From: Sinorhizobium fredii NGR234
GTDB taxonomy: Bacteria > Pseudomonadota > Alphaproteobacteria > Rhizobiales > Rhizobiaceae
Direction of reading: 5' to 3'
Assembly (NCBI RefSeq): GCF_000018545.1
Contig: NC_012586.1
Location: 1,984,001-2,048,000, forward strand
DNA: 64,000 nt
Position 1 is the stretch's first letter. Each line of letters starts with the position of its first letter. The notes below the pieces were generated by a model that did no database searches, was not told the origin of the DNA, and saw only the letters and a program-made list of their open reading frames with translations. Shown here piece by piece: positions 1 through 9,453 of this stretch. Both the position numbers and the translations under genes were made by a program.

Positions 1-869
1 TCCGGACCGCCCGAGATCAGCACACGTTCGGGCGTGCGACGCAAGCGATCAAGATTTACCGAGATCACGCGGGAATTAACCTCGTGATCAATCACGTTAC
101 CCTGCTTGTCGATGAAGTTGTAAAGGACGTCGCCGACTGCGCCCGCGTCTATGAGGGAGCGGCGGTCAGCCTCGCTCAGATAGCCGGTGCGATAGCTTGT
201 TGTAAGGGCCGAAATCCCGCCGACGGACAACAAGGCGACGTCGAGTTTGTCCGCCATCTCAAAAATTGCCGCAAGCCCGCACCTCTCGAGCAGCGCATGC
301 TTGGTTTCCGGGCTGTCGACCACAGCCGGCGCGGGAACCAGGAATCCCTCCCCCATGAATAGTTCCGCGAACTGCCAGGCAAATTCGGCTGGATTGAAAC
401 GCCGCGCCGCAGAAATGCCCCCCAACAATGAGACGACACGAAAGTCTTCGAGGGTGGCCCCGGCAATGAAGGGAAGCGTATTGTAAAGGGTTCGCCCCCA
501 GCCCACGCCGACCACCATCCCCGGTTTCATCATCCCGGATATGAGCGTTCCGGCGGCAGCGGCGATAACTTTCGTAGGGTCTCCGTCGGGATCACTGAAT
601 GGCGCGACAATTGCCCGCGTGACCCCGAAGGCGATCTCAAGGTCCCTTTCGAGCGCCACCATGTCGGAGAGCGGTGACGAAATCGAAACGCGGACTTCAT
701 TGCGGCGCCGCGCCTCCGCCAAGAGTCGGACAACCATCACGCGATTGATGCCGAGCTGTTTGGCAATGTCGTTCTGTGTGTAGTTCTCCACGTGATACAG
801 CCACACGACGCGAGCTCGCAGTCTCTCAGACTCACTCTGAGCCATCACAACTGGAGACGTGATCTGCAT
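1..869 (-). CDS. SorC-family sugar-responsive transcriptional regulator (C-terminus beyond window)
   Basis: Translating the reverse strand from an ATG at 869 gives an uninterrupted frame of about 289 residues that runs off the left edge. A good Shine-Dalgarno (AGGAAAG) lies just upstream, and a second in-frame ATG at 845 is less well placed. The N-terminus has a sigma-70 region 4-like helix-turn-helix (YTQNDIAKQLGI...RVMVVRLL) typical of SorC/DeoR-type regulators. The rest matches the SorC effector domain, with motifs such as VGVGWGRTL, VVSLLGGI and ALLSVGGI. SorC proteins are usually about 310-320 residues, so only the last few are missing. It is divergent from a sugar importer operon at 1273 and probably controls it with a phosphorylated sugar as effector. 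Family call is confident; effector unknown. Confidence 0.85.
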   Translation of the reverse strand, partial: MQITSPVVMAQSESERLRARVVWLYHVENYTQNDIAKQLGINRVMVVRLLAEARRRNEVRVSISSPLSDMVALERDLEIAFGVTRAIVAPFSDPDGDPTKVIAAAAGTLISGMMKPGMVVGVGWGRTLYNTLPFIAGATLEDFRVVSLLGGISAARRFNPAEFAWQFAELFMGEGFLVPAPAVVDSPETKHALLERCGLAAIFEMADKLDVALLSVGGISALTTSYRTGYLSEADRRSLIDAGAVGDVLYNFIDKQGNVIDHEVNSRVISVNLDRLRRTPERVLISGGP

Positions 870-1272
870 TTTGCTTTCCTCATGGGTTCTACAGGCGTAG
901 CGGTCGATAGCACACTGCCGTCGCGTTTTCACCTCCTCCTGCCGAGCGAACACGAACGGCAAAGGCACAGGACACACACCCTATCGCCTGTCGCGGGCCT
1001 ATTCGCCTGCCATTTGGTTCCGCAACAGAGAGAAAATATTCGCACACATTATCGTCAGCTACCACCGATGTTCATCAGTGAACGGTCAACATTGCCGTAA
1101 AAGGGGTTGACATTGCGCAGATTGTGAACACATTGTATTTTTGGTTGGCAAATGTTCTCGCGCTTATGAAGCGGGGATCGCCGCCGCAATGGCACGGAAT
1201 GGAGGCCGCGCCAAAACAGTCTTGCCTCCATGGGCATTCAACTGATTAGTTTACATTGGGGAGGAACAGCTA
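870..1272. promoter_or_regulatory. Divergent promoter region between the SorC regulator and the importer operon
   Basis: This 403-bp gap has no convincing gene. It holds a TTGACA box at 1107-1112 facing the importer, with AT-rich candidate -10 sequence 18-22 bp downstream. Several GAACA/TGTTC half-sites are present (1070-1083, 1126-1130, 1153-1157). The start at 1273 has a strong ribosome site (GGGAGGA). Promoter placement is inferred from sequence only. Confidence 0.5.
1070..1083. promoter_or_regulatory. Candidate operator GTTCA-N4-TGAAC
   Basis: A perfect 5-bp inverted repeat with a 4-bp centre lies just upstream of the TTGACA box. The GAACA arm recurs at 1126-1130 and, inverted, at 1153-1157. 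It is a plausible site for the adjacent SorC-type regulator, but that assignment is inference. Confidence 0.35.
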
Positions 1273-2832
1273 ATGACTATCTTGACTACGGGTGTGTCGC
1301 GCCGCAGGTTTCTGCGGCAGACCGCAGTGTTGGGCCTGGCCGCCGGTGCGGCCTCCAGCCTGAGGGTACCGGCCTTCGCCCAGTCCGATCTTCCGGATAT
1401 CCAATCCATTCTCGACAAAATATCGGTTAAGGACTACGTGCGGGAGGACTACCGCAAGCTATACTCGATGTCGGACGAGCCGTTGTGGGATCCGGCAAAA
1501 GACTGGATCAGAACGGTCAATTGGGAGCAGGTACGGTCGGAGCAAGCAGGCAAAACCGTCCGCTTCGCAGTCGGAGCAGCAGACCAGGAGTCGGCGGCTG
1601 AGGGTCTGAAGCCGTTCGAACAGTTGTCCGGCATTAAGGTGGAGCTTGTTCCGATCCCGGACGACAGCTTCTACGACAAGGCCGTTTCCGAATTCATTTC
1701 AGGCAATGCTTCCTTCGATGCGCTGCAATTCTTCTCGCCGTGGCTGGGTGATTTTGCCGGCCCGGGCTTCCTGTACGATGATCTCGGCGAGTTTGTCGAA
1801 AAGTGGAAGCTTCCGCTGGACGACTTCTACGACACATACCGCCTCAATTACGGCTATTTCGGCGGAAAGCTCGTCGGCATTCCGTTCGACTGCGATATTC
1901 AGATGGTGCACCTTCGTAAATCGATCATGGAGAAGATCCTTGGCGGACCGATCGATCGTGCGAACTCCGTTCCGAGTTATGACGAGCTCATCCGCATCAC
2001 CGCCGAAGCGAATAAACTCGGCGGTGGCGTATCGGGCGTCGGCCTGATGGCGGCGCGTGGCTTCTGGGCCACCTATACTTGGGAGCACATCGCCGCGCAG
2101 GCCGGATTGAAGCTCTTCGACGACCAGTGGAACCCCCAATTGACGAGCGATGCGGGGATGAAGGCCATGGAAATCATCATGGCGCTTCAGAAGAACGCCA
2201 TCGAAGGCGTCTCGGGCGCCGGCTGGGGCGAAAACCGTGCCGCTTGGCTCGGCGGCCAGGTTGCTGCCAATATCAGCTGGCAGGACAGCGGCACGCAGGC
2301 CATGCGCCCGGACCAGTCGAAAATCGTCGATGATTTCGTGACGATCTATGAGCCGCGGATTTCGGGCGGTGTGTTTGCTCCGCCAAACATTGCCGGCTCG
2401 ACATCTTGCGTCGCTGCTACCTCGCAGAACCCCGAAGGCGCGTTCCTGATGCTCGCCTTCCTTACGACGTCCTCGATCATGGCCATGAATGAGGCCAACG
2501 CCAACGGCGTGGCCCCCGGCTATCGCTCCGTCTTGGCGAATGAGCGGTTACGCGCGGTCAGCCAGCCGGCAAAGGTATGGGCGGACAGCCTTGAACACGC
2601 TTGGTGCGCGCCCCGTCTTCCGGGCATGTTCGAGATGGAACAGGCCCTCGGTAACGAGATTAACCGCGCAGTTACTGGCCAGATCTCCGCCAAGGAGGCT
2701 CTTGAGAACGGCCAAAAGGCTTGGAAGAGTATCATGGAGAAGAACGGCTTCTCAGGCGGAAACGGCCCCGTCGCTTATGCGGACGTGGCACCAGGCATGT
2801 ATGTTGGTGGCGGCAAGGCTTTGCCGTTCTAA
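1273..2832 (+). CDS. ABC sugar importer, extracellular solute-binding protein (family 1), Tat-exported
   Basis: This 519-residue periplasmic binding protein should deliver a sugar or sugar derivative to the permeases encoded directly downstream. The N-terminus carries a twin-arginine signal (SRRRFLRQ at residues 9-16), a hydrophobic stretch and a cleavage site near AFA-Q at residue 36. The length and the mature sequence (for example FEQLSGIKVELVPIP) fit the large SBP_bac_1 class. The start is set by GGGAGGA upstream of the ATG. It is the first gene of an operon with two permeases, an ATPase and a PfkB kinase. Tat export implies folding before export. The ligand cannot be read from sequence. 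Confidence 0.88.
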   Translation: MTILTTGVSRRRFLRQTAVLGLAAGAASSLRVPAFAQSDLPDIQSILDKISVKDYVREDYRKLYSMSDEPLWDPAKDWIRTVNWEQVRSEQAGKTVRFAVGAADQESAAEGLKPFEQLSGIKVELVPIPDDSFYDKAVSEFISGNASFDALQFFSPWLGDFAGPGFLYDDLGEFVEKWKLPLDDFYDTYRLNYGYFGGKLVGIPFDCDIQMVHLRKSIMEKILGGPIDRANSVPSYDELIRITAEANKLGGGVSGVGLMAARGFWATYTWEHIAAQAGLKLFDDQWNPQLTSDAGMKAMEIIMALQKNAIEGVSGAGWGENRAAWLGGQVAANISWQDSGTQAMRPDQSKIVDDFVTIYEPRISGGVFAPPNIAGSTSCVAATSQNPEGAFLMLAFLTTSSIMAMNEANANGVAPGYRSVLANERLRAVSQPAKVWADSLEHAWCAPRLPGMFEMEQALGNEINRAVTGQISAKEALENGQKAWKSIMEKNGFSGGNGPVAYADVAPGMYVGGGKALPF

Positions 2833-2836
2833 GTCC

Positions 2837-3784
2837 ATGGCACATCTATCTCAAAGACTTGAAAAGGGGGCGGCAAAAGCCGCTCCCGCTGCGGCGGTGT
2901 ACTCGGCCCGCCGCCCTCGCTCGGCGACCGCTAAGAAGATGTTTCCCTATCTTCTTGTCGGACCCGCGGTCCTGTACTTGCTTGCGATCACGCTCTACCC
3001 TGGCCTGTTTGCGATGTATCAGAGCCTTTTCGTCGTCAAGTTCGTGAACTGGTCGTGGGCCGGCCTCGGTAACTACACGCGCATCATCCAGGATCGGGAA
3101 TTCTGGGCTGCACTGGGCAACACTGCAATTATCGGTGGCCTATCGTTGTCCCTCCAGACAATCATAGCAATGACAGTTGCGTTCTTTTGCTACCGCGATC
3201 CATTTGTACGCGGCTGGCGGATAGTGTTCCTGATGCCCATGCTGTTCATGCCGTCTGCGGTAGCTTTCATCTGGAAGCTCGCCTTCAACGACGGCCGCGT
3301 GATTTCCGATCTGCTGATGTCGGTCGGATTGGCGTCGAACAATGTCGATTGGCTGTCGTCCGTATGGCTGGCGCGGCTCACCCTCATCGTTGCCGATGTC
3401 TGGCAGTGGACGCCATTCCTCTTCATCATCTTTGTCGGTGCCCTCCAGGGACAGGATGAGGAAATTGAAGAAGCCGCTCGGCTCGATGGGGCGAGCTGGT
3501 CGAGCATTTTCTGGAACATCTCGCTTCCGATGATGCGGCCGATAATCGTCGTCGCGGTAACGTTGCGGGGCATCGATATCACGACGATGTTCACCAACGT
3601 CTACATTATGACCCAGGGCACACCTGGCGGCGCGACAGAGACAATGAGCTACTTCATCTATCGGCAGGGATTCCGGATGTTCAACTTCGGTTATGCATCC
3701 GCCGCCTCTGTCCTGATGCTCCTCATCACGATTGTGATCGCCCAAACGATCGTCAGGCGTGCATTCAAGTCAGGAAAGTCGTGA
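2837..3784 (+). CDS. ABC sugar importer permease (MalF/UgpA type)
   Basis: This 315-residue inner-membrane permease has about 35 cytoplasmic N-terminal residues and then six predicted membrane segments. The binding-protein-dependent EAA loop (EEAARLDGAS, followed by the proline-ending helix) contacts the ATPase. The start at 2837 is chosen because it follows the solute-binding gene stop by four bases and precedes the conserved N-terminus. The frame is open further upstream, but only inside the preceding gene. It works with the permease at 3786 and the ATPase at 4632. The substrate is unknown and presumably a carbohydrate, given the kinase in the operon. Confidence 0.9.
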   Translation: MAHLSQRLEKGAAKAAPAAAVYSARRPRSATAKKMFPYLLVGPAVLYLLAITLYPGLFAMYQSLFVVKFVNWSWAGLGNYTRIIQDREFWAALGNTAIIGGLSLSLQTIIAMTVAFFCYRDPFVRGWRIVFLMPMLFMPSAVAFIWKLAFNDGRVISDLLMSVGLASNNVDWLSSVWLARLTLIVADVWQWTPFLFIIFVGALQGQDEEIEEAARLDGASWSSIFWNISLPMMRPIIVVAVTLRGIDITTMFTNVYIMTQGTPGGATETMSYFIYRQGFRMFNFGYASAASVLMLLITIVIAQTIVRRAFKSGKS

Positions 3785-3785
3785 C

Positions 3786-4628
3786 ATGGCCAGCGTTCGC
3801 AAATCAGGCGGCGATAACCTTCTCGTCCGCTACATCATCCTCGTGAGTTGGGCGTTGGTCTGCGTGGTGCCAATCCTGTGGTTCCTGACGATCGGCTTCC
3901 GCCCGCGCACCGAGATCATCGTTCCCGAACCCATCTATTGGCCGACCTGGAGCCTGGACGCATGGCGCCTCCTTGCAAGCGACTGGCCCATTGCGCTCTA
4001 CCTGCGAAACTCCATTCTGGCTGTAGCAGGGTCCGTCGTCATCGACCTCGTCTTAGCGATCCCCGCAGCGTTTGCGCTTGCCCGATACGAGTTCAAGGGG
4101 CGCGAGGACATCGGCTTCTACATCCTTTCTACACGGATGATGGCACCGGCGATCGTCGCTGTACCGATCTTCTTCCTGTTCAAGAACATCGGCCTGCTCG
4201 ACTCCGTCTGGGCGCTCATGCTCATATACGCGGCCATCAATCTTAGCCTCGTGACCTGGATCATCCGCAGCTATATGCTGGATATCCCCAAGGAGCTCGA
4301 GGACGCGGCGCGGACAGACGGCGCCGGCGACCTGACCATTCTCTGGGAGATCATGATCCCGGCTTGTCTGCCCGGCATCATCACCGCGGCGGTCATCGCG
4401 GCCATTTTCGCCATCAATGAGTTTCTCTTCACACTCCTCATCGCCTCGACGTCGAAAGCCTATACGATGTCCGTTGCCCTCGCCAACTTTACCGGCGGCT
4501 CCGATGGGGTGATCTACAACGCAATCGCACTTGTGTCGTTCATCGCCTTCGCGCCGATCCTGATCCTCGTGATCCTGATCCAAAAACATCTTTCGCGCGG
4601 GCTGACGATGGGTGCCGTGAAAGGATAA
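3786..4628 (+). CDS. ABC sugar importer permease (MalG/UgpE type)
   Basis: This 280-residue second permease of the importer has six predicted membrane segments and the EAA motif LEDAARTDGAG in the cytoplasmic loop. The ATG at 3786 sits one base after the upstream permease stop, with AGGAAAG as ribosome site. An ATG at 3759 would overlap the previous gene and is less likely. It forms a heterodimer with the product of the gene at 2837 in CUT1-type carbohydrate importers. Operon position and family make the role secure; the transported sugar is not known. Confidence 0.9.
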   Translation: MASVRKSGGDNLLVRYIILVSWALVCVVPILWFLTIGFRPRTEIIVPEPIYWPTWSLDAWRLLASDWPIALYLRNSILAVAGSVVIDLVLAIPAAFALARYEFKGREDIGFYILSTRMMAPAIVAVPIFFLFKNIGLLDSVWALMLIYAAINLSLVTWIIRSYMLDIPKELEDAARTDGAGDLTILWEIMIPACLPGIITAAVIAAIFAINEFLFTLLIASTSKAYTMSVALANFTGGSDGVIYNAIALVSFIAFAPILILVILIQKHLSRGLTMGAVKG

Positions 4629-4631
4629 GCC

Positions 4632-5675
4632 ATGGCTTCTATTCTACTCAACAACGTCGTCAAGAGCTTCGGCTCGTTCGTCGGCGTACAGGACATGAAC
4701 CTCGACGTTGTCGATGAAGAGTTCCTGGTACTTCTGGGCCCATCCGGTTGCGGAAAAACGACGACCATGCGGATGATTGCGGGACTTGAACACCCGACGG
4801 AGGGCGAGATTCGGATCGGCGGTGCGCTGATGAACGACATCGACGCCCGCGATCGGGACGTAGCCATGGTCTTTCAGGGATATGCCCTTTATCCGAACAT
4901 GTCGATCTACGAGAACATCCGCTTCCCGTTGAGGATGCGTCAGGTGCCGAAGGCAAAGCACGACGACCTCATCCGCCGCGCGGCGGAAATGGTCGAACTG
5001 GGTCCTTTCCTTGATCGCAAGCCCGGCGCGCTTTCCGGAGGACAACGGCAGCGCGCGGCGCTCGCGCGTGCGATCGTACGCCAGCCGCAGGTGTTCCTAA
5101 TGGACGAGCCCCTGTCCAATCTGGACGCGAAGCTGCGCGCCAGCATGCGCGTCCAGATCAAGCATATGCAGCGGGAACTGAAGGTGACCACAGTCTACGT
5201 CACCCACGACCAGATCGAGGCGATGACGCTGGCTGATCGCATCGTTATCATGAACAAAGGCGTCATTCAGCAGATCGGGACGCCGGACGACATCTACTCG
5301 AACCCGGCCAACACCTTCGTGGCGGGCTTTATCGGTTCGCCGCCGATGAATCTCATCGCCGGCACGGCACAGAACGGCACCTTCTCAGCCGCGGGCGTTA
5401 AGGTTCCCTGCCCTGCAAGTCTCTCCGGAAACATCACGCTTGGCATCCGTCCGGAGGACTGTCAGGTTGGAGGAGACCACCTTCAGGGGCAGGTCTACGG
5501 GGTGGAGCCGACGGGCGACATCACCTACCTCACGGTGCGCACAGCGAACAAGAACATCGAGATCAAGGCGGGGCGTGAATTCCGCGCCGCAATCGACAGC
5601 GCCATAGCGGTGGGTTTCGACACTAGCCGCCTCTACTTCTTCGGCGAAGACGACTCTCGCGTGGGGGTGAACTGA
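4632..5675 (+). CDS. ABC sugar importer ATP-binding protein (MalK/UgpC type)
   Basis: This 347-residue ATPase energises the importer encoded just upstream. It has Walker A (GPSGCGKTT, near residue 40), signature motif LSGGQRQR, Walker B (VFLMDEP) and the switch histidine in VTHDQIEAM. A C-terminal regulatory region follows, with the TOBE-like GIRPED motif. Its length is slightly short of typical MalK (about 370). It starts three bases after the permease stop. The terminal codons overlap the kinase start (TGATG), which suggests translational coupling. Such ATPases are often shared between importers, so it could serve others too. Confidence 0.92.
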   Translation: MASILLNNVVKSFGSFVGVQDMNLDVVDEEFLVLLGPSGCGKTTTMRMIAGLEHPTEGEIRIGGALMNDIDARDRDVAMVFQGYALYPNMSIYENIRFPLRMRQVPKAKHDDLIRRAAEMVELGPFLDRKPGALSGGQRQRAALARAIVRQPQVFLMDEPLSNLDAKLRASMRVQIKHMQRELKVTTVYVTHDQIEAMTLADRIVIMNKGVIQQIGTPDDIYSNPANTFVAGFIGSPPMNLIAGTAQNGTFSAAGVKVPCPASLSGNITLGIRPEDCQVGGDHLQGQVYGVEPTGDITYLTVRTANKNIEIKAGREFRAAIDSAIAVGFDTSRLYFFGEDDSRVGVN

Positions 5676-6670
5676 TGTCGACGACATTCGATCTCAGCTG
5701 CGTCGGCTTCTACACCTTCGACGCTCTCTGCCGGCCCGTCACCGAGATACCGCCAGGGGGCCAGACATGCTTCGTGGAGGACTATACACTCGCGGTCTCA
5801 GGCGCGGCCGGGTCAGCCGCCATCGTCGCAGCCAAATACGGCCTGCGCGTTCAGGCGGTCGGAGGTGTCGGTTACGACGACATGGGAGATTGGGTCCGCA
5901 ACAAGCTCAAATCATACGGCGTGGACATACGTATGATGCAGCGCTGCGAGGGCTTCTCGACCTCTTCCTCGATCGTTACCACGCGTCCGGACGGCACGCG
6001 ACCGGCCCTGCACAAACGGGGCGCCACGGACGCATTCTACGTATCAGACTCGGACATCGATGGATTGCTGGACACAAAAATCCTGCACATCGGCGGCGTT
6101 GGCCTCATGAACCGCATGGATGACACCGGCCGGACGGCGGAACTGATGTCCGAGGCGCGTCGCCGGGGCGTGGTCACCACTCTTGACGTTTTCGCTTCGA
6201 CGCCGGAAGACCTGCCGAAGGTTGAGGCCCTCCTTCCCTATACCGACTATTTCCTTCCGTCCGAAGAGGAGGCAAAGGCGCTATCCGGATTGACGGAAAA
6301 CCGCGACCTTGCCCACTTCCTGCTGAGCAGGGGAGCCGGATGCGTCATCCTGACGCTTGGTGCCGATGGGGCCTATTATCTCGACCAGACGGGCTTGGAG
6401 CTCCATTCTCCAGCCTTTCAGGTTGAGGTGAAATGTACGTGCGGATGTGGAGATTGCTTCAATGGCGGATTTGCCGCTGGCCTCGTCAAAGGGCTTTCTC
6501 CCTACTATGCCGTCGAGCTCGGCCAAGCGTCTTCGGCACTGAACGCGACCGGTTTGGGAAGCCAGGCGGGCGTTGTAAGTTACGATGCGACGCGACGATT
6601 TATAGAGTCCACACCGAAACGCGGAGGAGCTATGTTGGCGGCAGCCGACGTAGCTAACGCGATGCAATAA
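5675..6670 (+). CDS. PfkB-family carbohydrate kinase
   Basis: This 331-residue ribokinase-fold enzyme is expected to phosphorylate the sugar brought in by the upstream importer. The N-terminal sugar-binding signature GAAGSAAIVAAKYG is present. The C-terminal ATP and anion-hole signature reads CTCGCGDCFNGGF, where most PfkB enzymes have DTxGAGD. The catalytic aspartate is kept, but the first aspartate and the GAG are replaced by cysteine-rich residues. The start overlaps the ATPase stop, so it belongs to the same transcript. A phosphorylated product would also suit the divergent SorC regulator. The substrate is unknown. Confidence 0.85.
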   Translation: MSTTFDLSCVGFYTFDALCRPVTEIPPGGQTCFVEDYTLAVSGAAGSAAIVAAKYGLRVQAVGGVGYDDMGDWVRNKLKSYGVDIRMMQRCEGFSTSSSIVTTRPDGTRPALHKRGATDAFYVSDSDIDGLLDTKILHIGGVGLMNRMDDTGRTAELMSEARRRGVVTTLDVFASTPEDLPKVEALLPYTDYFLPSEEEAKALSGLTENRDLAHFLLSRGAGCVILTLGADGAYYLDQTGLELHSPAFQVEVKCTCGCGDCFNGGFAAGLVKGLSPYYAVELGQASSALNATGLGSQAGVVSYDATRRFIESTPKRGGAMLAAADVANAMQ

Positions 6671-6688
6671 TGTCATGGGGGGTAAGTC

Positions 6689-7387
6689 ATGGGCATGCGG
6701 CCACAATTCGCTCCAGACGCAGCGCAACTGAAGGACGCGCTGCGCGGCTTGCGGTATGTATTCAGGAGGGGATGTGACGCTGTGCAGGCGACGGCGCCGA
6801 CGAAGCTTCCTCCCCCAGCTTCCAGGATAGCGTTGACAGCGATTCGGGAAATGGGGCTGCTCGCCCGCAATGTGGACCAGATCGTAAGCAGCGTAGTGCA
6901 CACGGTTTTCGGCGAGGTGACGCTTGGATCCCACAAGCTCCAGGACATGGTGGCCCCCGGCGGACTATCAGAAGAATTTTCCGCTGTATTCTACGAGACG
7001 ATGAAAATCGTCTTAAGCCAGTTGGGCGCCAGCAGGGCACTGGTTAGCCAGAGCGCCGGCCGGAAGGCCTTTGCCCAGGTAATGTCGTGCGATGCGCCTG
7101 AGCATTTCGCAGCGCAACTCACCCTCCAGCTTCTCCGTGAGGAGCCTGTCAGGATCGATTATCTAGACGCCCATTCACCCGTCTCGAAGGAAACCGTCGC
7201 GCAGGTCGCCGTCTTTTCCGTCTTGCTGTATCTGCTTTCGGACCGCGACAACGAAGACTACGCGAAGATGATCCAAGCGGCGACCAATCTAGCAACCGCG
7301 CTTCAGGATGAGATTGCGCAAGCCTGCCGGACGCAGGACGGCGCGGTGCTGTCTTCGCTCTTTGCGAGGTACGCGGCCCATGTTTGA
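6689..7387 (+). CDS. Conserved-looking protein of unknown function in the importer operon
   Basis: This 232-residue predicted cytoplasmic protein has no family I recognise. It has a GGGGGGT ribosome site seven bases before the ATG and lies 18 bp after the kinase. Its last codons overlap the next gene, so it is part of the operon. It looks mostly alpha-helical, with a hydrophobic helix near residues 170-185 (VAQVAVFSVLLYLL), and has no signal peptide. Because it is co-transcribed with an importer and kinase, a role in the same sugar pathway is likely, but nothing in the sequence shows catalysis. Confidence 0.65.
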   Translation: MGMRPQFAPDAAQLKDALRGLRYVFRRGCDAVQATAPTKLPPPASRIALTAIREMGLLARNVDQIVSSVVHTVFGEVTLGSHKLQDMVAPGGLSEEFSAVFYETMKIVLSQLGASRALVSQSAGRKAFAQVMSCDAPEHFAAQLTLQLLREEPVRIDYLDAHSPVSKETVAQVAVFSVLLYLLSDRDNEDYAKMIQAATNLATALQDEIAQACRTQDGAVLSSLFARYAAHV

Positions 7388-7964
7388 TCTTTGCCAATTG
7401 ATTTCGCATTTGCCGCCGACGAACAAGCCTCTCCGCATCGCTGCCAGACAGCTTCACTGGTTTAGAACGGCATTCGAGGCGCACGCAGCATTGTGCGGCG
7501 AACTTATAGGGCATCGCTTTCAGATCGACGAACTGAAACTTGCGCGCGCCTTTGTCCGTTGGCTGAAAAACATCGAGCAACAGCGGCCGGCGAATAAAAC
7601 AGAGCGCCGCGAGTTCTTCGAATTTGCGCCGTCGCTCATGCTACGCGAACTCATCGCTGAGATGCCGTTAAGGACGACGAAGTCTCCACAACAGGTAGTT
7701 CAAGGGTCCGCCCCCGAGTTCTGGCCCGAAGGCTATGTCGCCACGACGTTCTGCCTAACGGTGTTCGCCGCAACGATGGACCAAGAGTTCCACGCGAAAG
7801 TCGAAATTGACCAGATGGTCGACGACCTGCGCAGCTGGTGGTCTTTCCGGGAGAACGCCAACGAGGATACGAGCTATGCGGCGGGATTCTTCCAGAAGGT
7901 CTTGGGCAACGAGCCGAACTGGTCGATGCCCGGTAACTTCAGCGCTCGTTATCGCCGCACCTGA
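7380..7964 (+). CDS. Protein of unknown function, overlapping partner of the preceding gene
   Basis: This 194-residue predicted cytoplasmic protein starts at an ATG eight bases inside the end of the preceding gene, so the two are probably translated together. No domain is recognised. It is rich in aromatic residues (LHWFRTAF, LRSWWSFREN) and in charged helices, with no membrane segment. An in-frame ATG upstream at 7308 would overlap the neighbour by 80 bp and is less likely. The pair may form a complex; this is inferred only from the overlap and gene order. Confidence 0.6.
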   Translation: MFDLCQLISHLPPTNKPLRIAARQLHWFRTAFEAHAALCGELIGHRFQIDELKLARAFVRWLKNIEQQRPANKTERREFFEFAPSLMLRELIAEMPLRTTKSPQQVVQGSAPEFWPEGYVATTFCLTVFAATMDQEFHAKVEIDQMVDDLRSWWSFRENANEDTSYAAGFFQKVLGNEPNWSMPGNFSARYRRT

Positions 7965-8331
7965 TCTAAGGAGCCCTCCGAATTTCGCCCCTCCCCGCCT
8001 ATGGGGCGCCTGACCGCTCGGCTCCAGAGCGCCCCGGAGATTTCGTTCGCAATCAGAATGACGCGACGTGCAAGCCCCGCGGCGCGGGCGACCGGCATGC
8101 GCACGGCCGGACCCAATCACAAAATCGCGGCTTTTAGAGCCAGGGAGTCGTGACGAAGCTACCCGCTAAGATATTTGCCGTTCGACGTGTTTGCGACATG
8201 ATCGCATGGCATATTTCTCGGCACCCGCCGCTCTGCTCAATGCGCGAGCCTTGTTGCAGCAAATCGTTGCACGACCCCTTGCATAGAATCGCCGGCTTCG
8301 GGCCGACCACCGATGACCCTGGAGGCCCCTT
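7965..8331. other. Gene-free stretch after the importer operon
   Basis: I see no gene in this 367-bp interval. A weak hairpin (GGGGCGC at 8003-8009 with GCGCCCC at 8029-8035, 19-base loop) lacks a T-run. The glycosyltransferase ribosome site GGAGG lies at 8321-8325. Confidence 0.5.
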
Positions 8332-9336
8332 TTGACCGCAGCCGTGTCGCCAAACATATGCATCATCATCGCAGCAAAGAATGCCGCCGATACAATTGCG
8401 AGAGCCATAGCATCTGCGCTTGCCGAGCCCGAAACAGCAGAAGTTATCGTCATTGATGACGGTTCGACCGATGATACCGCGGCCGTTGCCCGCGCCGCGG
8501 ATGATGGGACCGATCGACTTAATGTTACCCGCTTCGAAGTGAACCGCGGGCCCTCTGCAGCGCGCAATCATGCGATTTCAATCTCGCAATCCCCGCTTCT
8601 CGCCGTGCTGGACGCGGACGACTTCTTTTTTCCCGGCCGACTGCGGCAACTGCTTTCTCACGATGGTTGGGACTTGATTGCTGACAACATCGCCTTCATC
8701 GATGCCGCCCAAGTAGCGAGCGCCGGTGGCAAGCTCGAGCAGTTCGCGCCGAGTCCACGCCTCATTGATCTTGTCGGTTTCATCGAAGGAAACATTTCGC
8801 GGCGCGGCGCCCGCCGCGGGGAAATCGGCTTCCTGAAACCTATTATCCGACGCGCCTTTCTCGACCAACACGGGCTTCGTTACGATGAGACGCTGCGCCT
8901 CGGCGAAGACTACAACCTTTATGCACGAGCGCTCGCACGAGACGCGCGCTACAAGATCATCAAAAGCTGCGGCTACGCTGCGGTCGTGCGCGGCAGCTCG
9001 CTCAGCGGCAGCCACCGCACGATCGACTTAAAGCGTCTGTACGAGGCCGACCGGGCAATGATTGCTGAGGCCCCGCTTGGGGACGACGCCGAGGCCTCGC
9101 TGCGTCGGCACGAACGCCATGTGCGGGACCGCTATGAACTGCGGCATTTTCTCGACCTCAAGAACCAGGGCGGCTTCAGGAGCGCAATCGGCTATGCCAT
9201 GAAGCATCCTGCCGCCCTGCCGGCGATCGTCGGCGGTATCCTGGCCGACAAGGCCGAGCGCTTTCGGCAACCACGGTCGCCGGCGCCGGTCGCCCTCGGC
9301 GGCACCGGAGAGATTCGCTACCTGCTTCGAGAATAG
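8332..9336 (+). CDS. Glycosyltransferase family 2
   Basis: This 334-residue GT-A fold glycosyltransferase is likely to act at the inner face of the membrane in polysaccharide or lipid glycosylation. The N-terminus has the GT2 core (CIIIAAKNAADTI, then VIVIDDGSTDDT). The metal-binding DxD appears as LDADDFF near residue 97, and a GEDYNLY acceptor-side motif lies near residue 190. No membrane segment is evident. I take TTG at 8332 as start because GGAGG lies six bases upstream; GTG at 8344 is the alternative. It stands alone between the sugar operon and lipA, so its pathway is unclear. Confidence 0.82.
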   Translation: MTAAVSPNICIIIAAKNAADTIARAIASALAEPETAEVIVIDDGSTDDTAAVARAADDGTDRLNVTRFEVNRGPSAARNHAISISQSPLLAVLDADDFFFPGRLRQLLSHDGWDLIADNIAFIDAAQVASAGGKLEQFAPSPRLIDLVGFIEGNISRRGARRGEIGFLKPIIRRAFLDQHGLRYDETLRLGEDYNLYARALARDARYKIIKSCGYAAVVRGSSLSGSHRTIDLKRLYEADRAMIAEAPLGDDAEASLRRHERHVRDRYELRHFLDLKNQGGFRSAIGYAMKHPAALPAIVGGILADKAERFRQPRSPAPVALGGTGEIRYLLRE

Positions 9337-9453
9337 TTCAAGTGAACGCAGAGTTTATGTTCGAATACCGCACCGAAGGAAAAGCACTGCCGCATGTTGC
9401 CTGCTGGCGCGGATGAAACAAATCGCCGACTTGCCGAACTCGGGGTCGGTAAA

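Noticed and set aside
8003..8035. Hairpin GGGGCGC/GCGCCCC after the first sugar operon as a terminator
   Set aside because: A seven-base stem with a 19-base loop and no T-run is too weak to call.
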